A stretch of DNA of 17,347 nt from Candidatus Fermentibacteraceae bacterium (GTDB taxonomy: Bacteria; Fermentibacterota; Fermentibacteria; Fermentibacterales; JCC-6). The notes below the pieces were generated by a model. It saw nothing but the letters and a program-made list of their open reading frames with translations. It had not been told where the DNA came from and did no database searches. Below, in pieces: positions 13,655 through 17,347 of this stretch; the stretch's first letter is position 1; each line of letters begins with the position of its first letter. Both the position numbers and the translations under genes were made by a program. The stretch spans positions 1 through 17,347 of the forward strand of contig JAGGYZ010000322.1 in NCBI GenBank assembly GCA_021162285.1. The letters are read 5' to 3'.

Positions 13655-14569
13655 AATACCCCGCTTCTGACGCAGTTGCTTTATGATTCCCTGCTCTTCC
13701 ATGACAGCAAGATATTTGTTAACCTCGTTTACATGGAGTCCCAGCACAGAAGAAAGGTCCTGAACCGTGCAGGGTCTTCTTGTTACTGTACCCAGAATGG
13801 TTTCTTCAATGTTTGAGCTGTAAGACTGCACCTCTTTTCTGGTCTGAGCAGGGGCGATTATCTCTGTAGCACTGAGGTTCCAGTAGTTCTTTATCCGTTC
13901 AAGCTCTTCCATGGAAGCAGCCTTCAACCCGGGCATGCGCCCTGGACGGTCAAGGGTGTTTATCTGTATGCGGTCTGGTGATATTCTCTGAAAGGCTGCT
14001 TTCATCAGGTCCAGCTCTTCATCTGAATCGTTGTACCCGGGAAGAATAAGTGTTTCCAGCCAGATTTCCCCGGGAAACTCTGTGCGAAAATCCACAAGAC
14101 CCTGTGTGTACTCCCCGATATCCATACCCCGCACAGGAACATTGATTCTTGAGAAGACCTTCTGTGACCCGGCATCGAGAGAAGGTAGAACCAGGTCTGC
14201 CTGCATGAGATCTTTCCTTACATCCGGACGGTACAACAGGCTTCCGTTTGTAAGAACCGCCACAGGAATCTCCGGCCAGCCTGAAGATACAAACCTGATG
14301 ACCTCCCCGAATCCGACATTCAAAGTGGGCTCACCGGAACCGGACAGGGTAATGTATTCCGGCGGAGGATTGCTGTTCAGAAAAGAGGCGATTTCCTGTT
14401 TCACCTGTTCTACAGGCACATACTCTTTTCTTTGTGACGTAAGTTTTGTTGTTGCTCCGCACTCACAGTAGACACAATCAAACGAGCAGATTTTACTGGG
14501 AACAAGGTCTACACCCAGAGAAATTCCCAGTCTTCTGGATGGCACAGGTCCAAACACATACTTCAGCAT
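13634..14569 (-). CDS. Radical SAM protein with C-terminal winged helix
   Basis: A 311-aa radical-SAM enzyme. FGPVPSRRLGISLGVDLVPSK (6-26) leads into CSFDCVYC, the CxxxCxxC cluster with Cys28, Cys32 and Cys35. SGSGEPTL (about 75-82) is the SAM-binding GE motif, and LTNGSLL follows. It resembles the stand-alone Fe-S oxidoreductases of COG0731 (related to TYW1-like proteins); the substrate is unknown. The C-terminal 60 residues (TVTRRPCTVQDLSSVLGLHVNEVNKYLAVMEEQGIIKQ) look like a winged helix. The ATG at 14569 has a modest AGAGG SD. It is the last gene of the operon, 20 bp after dCMP deaminase. Its last codons lie in a 60-bp repeat. Confidence 0.85.
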   Translation of the reverse strand: MLKYVFGPVPSRRLGISLGVDLVPSKICSFDCVYCECGATTKLTSQRKEYVPVEQVKQEIASFLNSNPPPEYITLSGSGEPTLNVGFGEVIRFVSSGWPEIPVAVLTNGSLLYRPDVRKDLMQADLVLPSLDAGSQKVFSRINVPVRGMDIGEYTQGLVDFRTEFPGEIWLETLILPGYNDSDEELDLMKAAFQRISPDRIQINTLDRPGRMPGLKAASMEELERIKNYWNLSATEIIAPAQTRKEVQSYSSNIEETILGTVTRRPCTVQDLSSVLGLHVNEVNKYLAVMEEQGIIKQLRQKRGIFYTVQG

Positions 14570-14589
14570 TGAGTGGCCTCTCTAGTCTG

Positions 14590-15084
14590 TTAACTGTCGT
14601 GATCTGATTCTTCAAACTTTTTTGCACTGGAAAAACTGTTGATATCATAGGTGATGACCTTGCCCGGCATGGCCTGTCGGTCAAGGCGGACATCTGCATC
14701 TTTGAAAAACATCTCCGCGTATGTGGAATGGTAGTCACTGAATACAACCACCCTTTTTATTCCTGCTGCTATAAGAGCTTTTGCGCATGTTGTACATGGC
14801 ATATTTGTTACATACGCAGTGGCTCCGTTAATGGAAACACCGTTCTTTGCCGCCTGCATGAGAGCATTCATCTCTGCATGGTTTGTTCTGATGCAGTGGT
14901 TGTCTACGATAAGACATCCCACATCCTCACAGTGCGGAAGCCCGGGAAGAGACCCGTTGTAACCTGTTGCAAGTACATGTTTGTGTTTTACCAGAACACA
15001 TCCGCAATGCATTCTGGGACAGGTAGCTCTTTCACTGGCCAGCATAGCCAGCTTGAGGAAATACTGATCCCATGAAGGTCTCAT
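14590..15084 (-). CDS. dCMP deaminase (zinc cytidine/deoxycytidylate deaminase family)
   Basis: A 164-aa enzyme that converts dCMP to dUMP, supplying dUMP for dTMP synthesis in the cytosol. RPSWDQYFLKLAMLASERATC (2-22) is the typical N-terminus, followed by ATGYNGSLPGLPHC (39-52). The zinc site is HAEMNAL (His69, catalytic Glu71) and PCTTC (Cys97, Cys100). Extra cysteines at 22, 27, 29, 52 and 57 may form the structural zinc site of this family. The ATG has AAGGAG with good spacing. It lies 11 bp after the barrel gene. ComEB-type proteins share this family, so a competence-related name is possible. Confidence 0.9.
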   Translation of the reverse strand: MRPSWDQYFLKLAMLASERATCPRMHCGCVLVKHKHVLATGYNGSLPGLPHCEDVGCLIVDNHCIRTNHAEMNALMQAAKNGVSINGATAYVTNMPCTTCAKALIAAGIKRVVVFSDYHSTYAEMFFKDADVRLDRQAMPGKVITYDINSFSSAKKFEESDHDS

Positions 15085-15095
15085 CTGTTCTCCTT

Positions 15096-16559
15096 TTAAA
15101 ACTCCCAGTCAAGCTGCATTCCTGCAGATGTTCTGGATGACCCCTGTGTTTCACTGCTGCCGCTGCCGATAGACACGGCGTTCTGCATGTTGAACCACCC
15201 TGCTTTTACCCGCAGCGTGGCACTGTCTGAAATATGTACAGAAACCTCTGTCTGAAGAAGTACCGAAGAATTGTACAGAGCTTTTGATCCGAATTCTCCT
15301 GGAAAAGAAAGCGAATACGCATACACCCTGCTGTTCCAGCCATCTGTGTCGCTTGCTGCAGCGGAAACAGTGATATCCAGAGCAGGCACAGGGCTGTGTT
15401 TCAAACGCACCTCAACACCTGTACCGTTTTCGTCCGGATCGCTTGTGCTCCGGTAAAATGCTGCAGGAACCTTCAGGCTCAGTGTAAAATCCGGATAGGG
15501 ACTCCAGGAGGCGGTAACCTGGGCTCGAAGTGTGTTTTCCTGCTGTGTGGCTGTAAGCTTCAGCCGCTGTGTGAGATTTGTTCTGCTTCGTATTCTCTCT
15601 GTAAGCTGAATTCCGGCCTTAAAAGTGTCATCCTCTTCTCTGTCAAGAACAAGCGCACCTGCGTCCAGAGTAACACCCTGTGCAGCATGCCACCTTAATC
15701 CGTAACCGGCACCTATAAGATGGCTGGTCCCGAACTCGCCTGCACTGCGCACCCAGTTTCCGGTGTACCTGCTTACAGTAAGCGCATGACGGATGCCGGA
15801 CTGAAATGTTCCGGCGGAAACCATGAAATTAAATGTAGAATCAAAATCAGCAGCTACTTCACCTGTAAGTGAACTGTTTTGTGTTTCAAACACAAAATCG
15901 GCTGCTGCTCTGGAAGAAGTGTCTGCAGCTGAACCGCCTGTCTGTCTGACACAGGCGAACGAAATTCCCGCAGGGCCCCACCCCACCCGTGCTGCTGCCA
16001 GCTTCTGATCAACGATCCCCCTGTTTTCTGTTTCACTGAAACTGCGATGGAGACCAGAGGTGCCGGGGTCAATTCTGGACCAGCCGGCAACACCGGACAG
16101 CGTTACACCGTTAAAGCTGTATTGTGCTGCCACCCCGGTAAGAGGGCGGGCATCACTGGCTCCGGGGCTTTCAACAGGCTTCAGACGCAGCCTCCACGCA
16201 GGTGTTTTAGAGAGTTCAAGGGGATCCGCCCCGGACCATGGACCCGGATGGCTCAGCAGCAGTCCGTGGGCAAACTGTACCTGCAGCCATCCTGCAGCTG
16301 CAGTGAACCGCTGCAGGTTGGAATAACCCACACCGGCGGTAACCAGGTCTGCCCACTGTTCTCCCTGATCTTTCTCAGTGATAAAAACAGCAGACCACAT
16401 TCCCCTTTGAAACCTCAATCTCTGATAGGAAACAAGTGAGCTGCCCAGCCACTTGTTCTGTGTTATTCCCGCAGGGTCGGGCCACGAGTTTTCTGCTCTG
16501 GCTCTGAAGTCGCCGTAACCTCCGGCGGCAAGCACAAGTGCTGTAAGTATTGTAATCAT
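15096..16559 (-). CDS. Outer-membrane beta-barrel protein (unknown function)
   Basis: A 487-aa protein with a short signal peptide (MITILTALVLAAGGYG, cleavage near residue 16-20). The rest alternates polar and hydrophobic residues in many predicted strands (RLRFQRGMWSAVFI, VTLSGVAGWSRI, ALDITVSAAAS), lacks long hydrophobic helices, and ends in LDWEF with a terminal Phe, the usual C-terminal signature of outer-membrane barrels. The ATG overlaps the stop of the upstream HhH gene (ATGA), so the two are translationally coupled and may form one complex. Substrate unknown. Confidence 0.75.
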   Translation of the reverse strand: MITILTALVLAAGGYGDFRARAENSWPDPAGITQNKWLGSSLVSYQRLRFQRGMWSAVFITEKDQGEQWADLVTAGVGYSNLQRFTAAAGWLQVQFAHGLLLSHPGPWSGADPLELSKTPAWRLRLKPVESPGASDARPLTGVAAQYSFNGVTLSGVAGWSRIDPGTSGLHRSFSETENRGIVDQKLAAARVGWGPAGISFACVRQTGGSAADTSSRAAADFVFETQNSSLTGEVAADFDSTFNFMVSAGTFQSGIRHALTVSRYTGNWVRSAGEFGTSHLIGAGYGLRWHAAQGVTLDAGALVLDREEDDTFKAGIQLTERIRSRTNLTQRLKLTATQQENTLRAQVTASWSPYPDFTLSLKVPAAFYRSTSDPDENGTGVEVRLKHSPVPALDITVSAAASDTDGWNSRVYAYSLSFPGEFGSKALYNSSVLLQTEVSVHISDSATLRVKAGWFNMQNAVSIGSGSSETQGSSRTSAGMQLDWEF

Positions 16560-17347
16560 TGTACCGTAAGATAAGACCTGAGATTTTCAAAGGTAGTGGC
16601 ACCTATTCCCGGAATATCCAGCATCTGGTCGATGGACTGAAGCGGCCCGTAGTTTTCTATGTAGTGTTTTATTGTTGAAGCTCTGGACGGCCCTATACCA
16701 GGCACGGTAACAAGCTGCTGCTCTGTGGCGGTGTTGATGTTAACCGGGAACGCCGGGACTTCTTCCTGCAGCTGTGTTTCCTGCAGCACAATCGGCTGGG
16801 GATCAAAAGCAGCCGAACCGCAGGTTGCGGAGATCAGGTGACTGCCTGGAAGGTCGGGGTGGGTTGCGTAACCGTACTGCATGGAGACAGACGAAACGGC
16901 TACACTGAACCCCATACTCATCCGTACAGGAGGGGTCTGCAGAGAAAAGAACAGAGAAACCCCCGGATAGGGTTCCACTGATGTTACTGCAGAGTACTCG
17001 CCGCCGGTGTACTGATGCACGGAAGCACCGGCGGATAGTGTTACTCCGGTTACAGGGGAAACACCTGCGGCACCGGAAACTGTTCTGGGAACCGCCCCCA
17101 TACCTGTATCTGTGAGTGATGAACTGAACAGCCCGCGAACAGAACCGGCCAGAAACAACCCTCTGAAGGGTCTGGCGATTACACCGACATCAGCAGAAAC
17201 TGCAGAGCTGCTTCCAAAATCTTGTATCTGCAGACGGTGACCGGAAACAGAAACACCTGCAACTATTCCGGCGACCAGAGGTTTTGCTGCAGCTGCAGTT
17301 GCAGTAAACTCGCTGTATCCGTTTCTGCCGGAGTAACTGAAAAGCCC
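16556..17347 (-). CDS. Beta-rich (barrel-like) protein with C-terminal ComEA-type HhH domain, 5' part beyond the window
   Basis: The last 263 codons of a protein whose start lies right of the window; the frame is open to 17347. The first ~185 visible residues are Gly/Ser/Val-rich beta strands resembling an outer-membrane barrel (TLSAGASVHQYTGGEYSAV, MSMGFSVAVSSVSMQYGYAT). A linker (about 185-200) leads to tandem helix-hairpin-helix motifs at 201-262: VNINTATEQQLVTVPGIGPSRA and LDIPGIGATTFENLRSYL, the ComEA-type DNA-binding domain. In Gram-negative competence ComEA binds incoming DNA in the periplasm. A barrel-HhH fusion upstream of another barrel suggests envelope DNA handling, but such HhH domains can also have other roles. 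Confidence 0.75.
   Translation of the reverse strand, partial: GLFSYSGRNGYSEFTATAAAAKPLVAGIVAGVSVSGHRLQIQDFGSSSAVSADVGVIARPFRGLFLAGSVRGLFSSSLTDTGMGAVPRTVSGAAGVSPVTGVTLSAGASVHQYTGGEYSAVTSVEPYPGVSLFFSLQTPPVRMSMGFSVAVSSVSMQYGYATHPDLPGSHLISATCGSAAFDPQPIVLQETQLQEEVPAFPVNINTATEQQLVTVPGIGPSRASTIKHYIENYGPLQSIDQMLDIPGIGATTFENLRSYLTVQ

Overview
The window (roughly 45-50% GC by eye) looks like chromosomal DNA of an uncultured FCB-superphylum bacterium (Fibrobacterota/Fermentibacteria/Cloacimonadota-like). The grounds are a secreted beta-propeller with an ASPIC/UnbV domain and a C-terminal type IX secretion (T9SS)-like sorting domain, a lamin-tail-domain exported protein, several large outer-membrane beta proteins and 'WFPL.VGN.WLY' exported paralogues. 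The phylum is an inference from protein style only. No tRNA, rRNA, CRISPR array or transposase was seen. TTG starts with good Shine-Dalgarno (SD) sequences are frequent.

Region 1 (1-3971, minus strand) is a HipA-kinase island. A three-gene toxin-antitoxin-like operon hipS-hipT-hipB (3971 to 2516) is joined by two ATGA overlaps. HipS is the detached N-subdomain of HipA, HipT the kinase core with an SIS gly-loop motif, and HipB an Xre/Cro HTH protein. The order is unusual: the described E. coli O127 system is hipB-hipS-hipT. Downstream is the T9SS-type propeller gene (2408 to 681). After it comes a second HipT-like kinase gene, GTG-started and cut by the left edge (542 to 1), with a strong promoter and two tandem dyad repeats that look like operators. 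Both kinases begin with a CxxCGKP...HxxC zinc-knuckle-like motif.

Region 2 (3972-7719) has an AT-rich, palindrome-rich intergenic stretch, then two tandem paralogous exported proteins (one lipoprotein, one Sec-secreted) and a small two-helix membrane protein, all with TTG starts. On the minus strand are a helical lipoprotein and a translationally coupled helical partner.

Region 3 (7720-12010, plus strand) holds a conserved-looking 401-aa protein of unknown function, malQ (GH77 4-alpha-glucanotransferase) and a stand-alone trpB2. malQ has a consensus-like promoter and a highly structured leader of about 136 nt in which a C/U-rich tract can pair with the SD. Its best-supported start codon is CTG. 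The leader is a candidate cis-regulatory RNA.

Region 4 (12011-13660) holds a lamin-tail exported protein and a NYN-domain (LabA/DUF88-like) putative RNase. The NYN gene has its own promoter and a terminator-like hairpin before its start codon. It lies between two 60-bp direct repeats (58/60 identical) that span the junction of the lamin-tail gene end and the convergent radical-SAM gene end, so the NYN segment appears to be a recent insertion or product of a local duplication.

Region 5 (13634-17347, minus strand) is a compact operon: an outer-membrane-like protein with a ComEA-type HhH domain (cut by the right edge), a beta-barrel protein, dCMP deaminase and a radical-SAM protein with a C-terminal winged helix.
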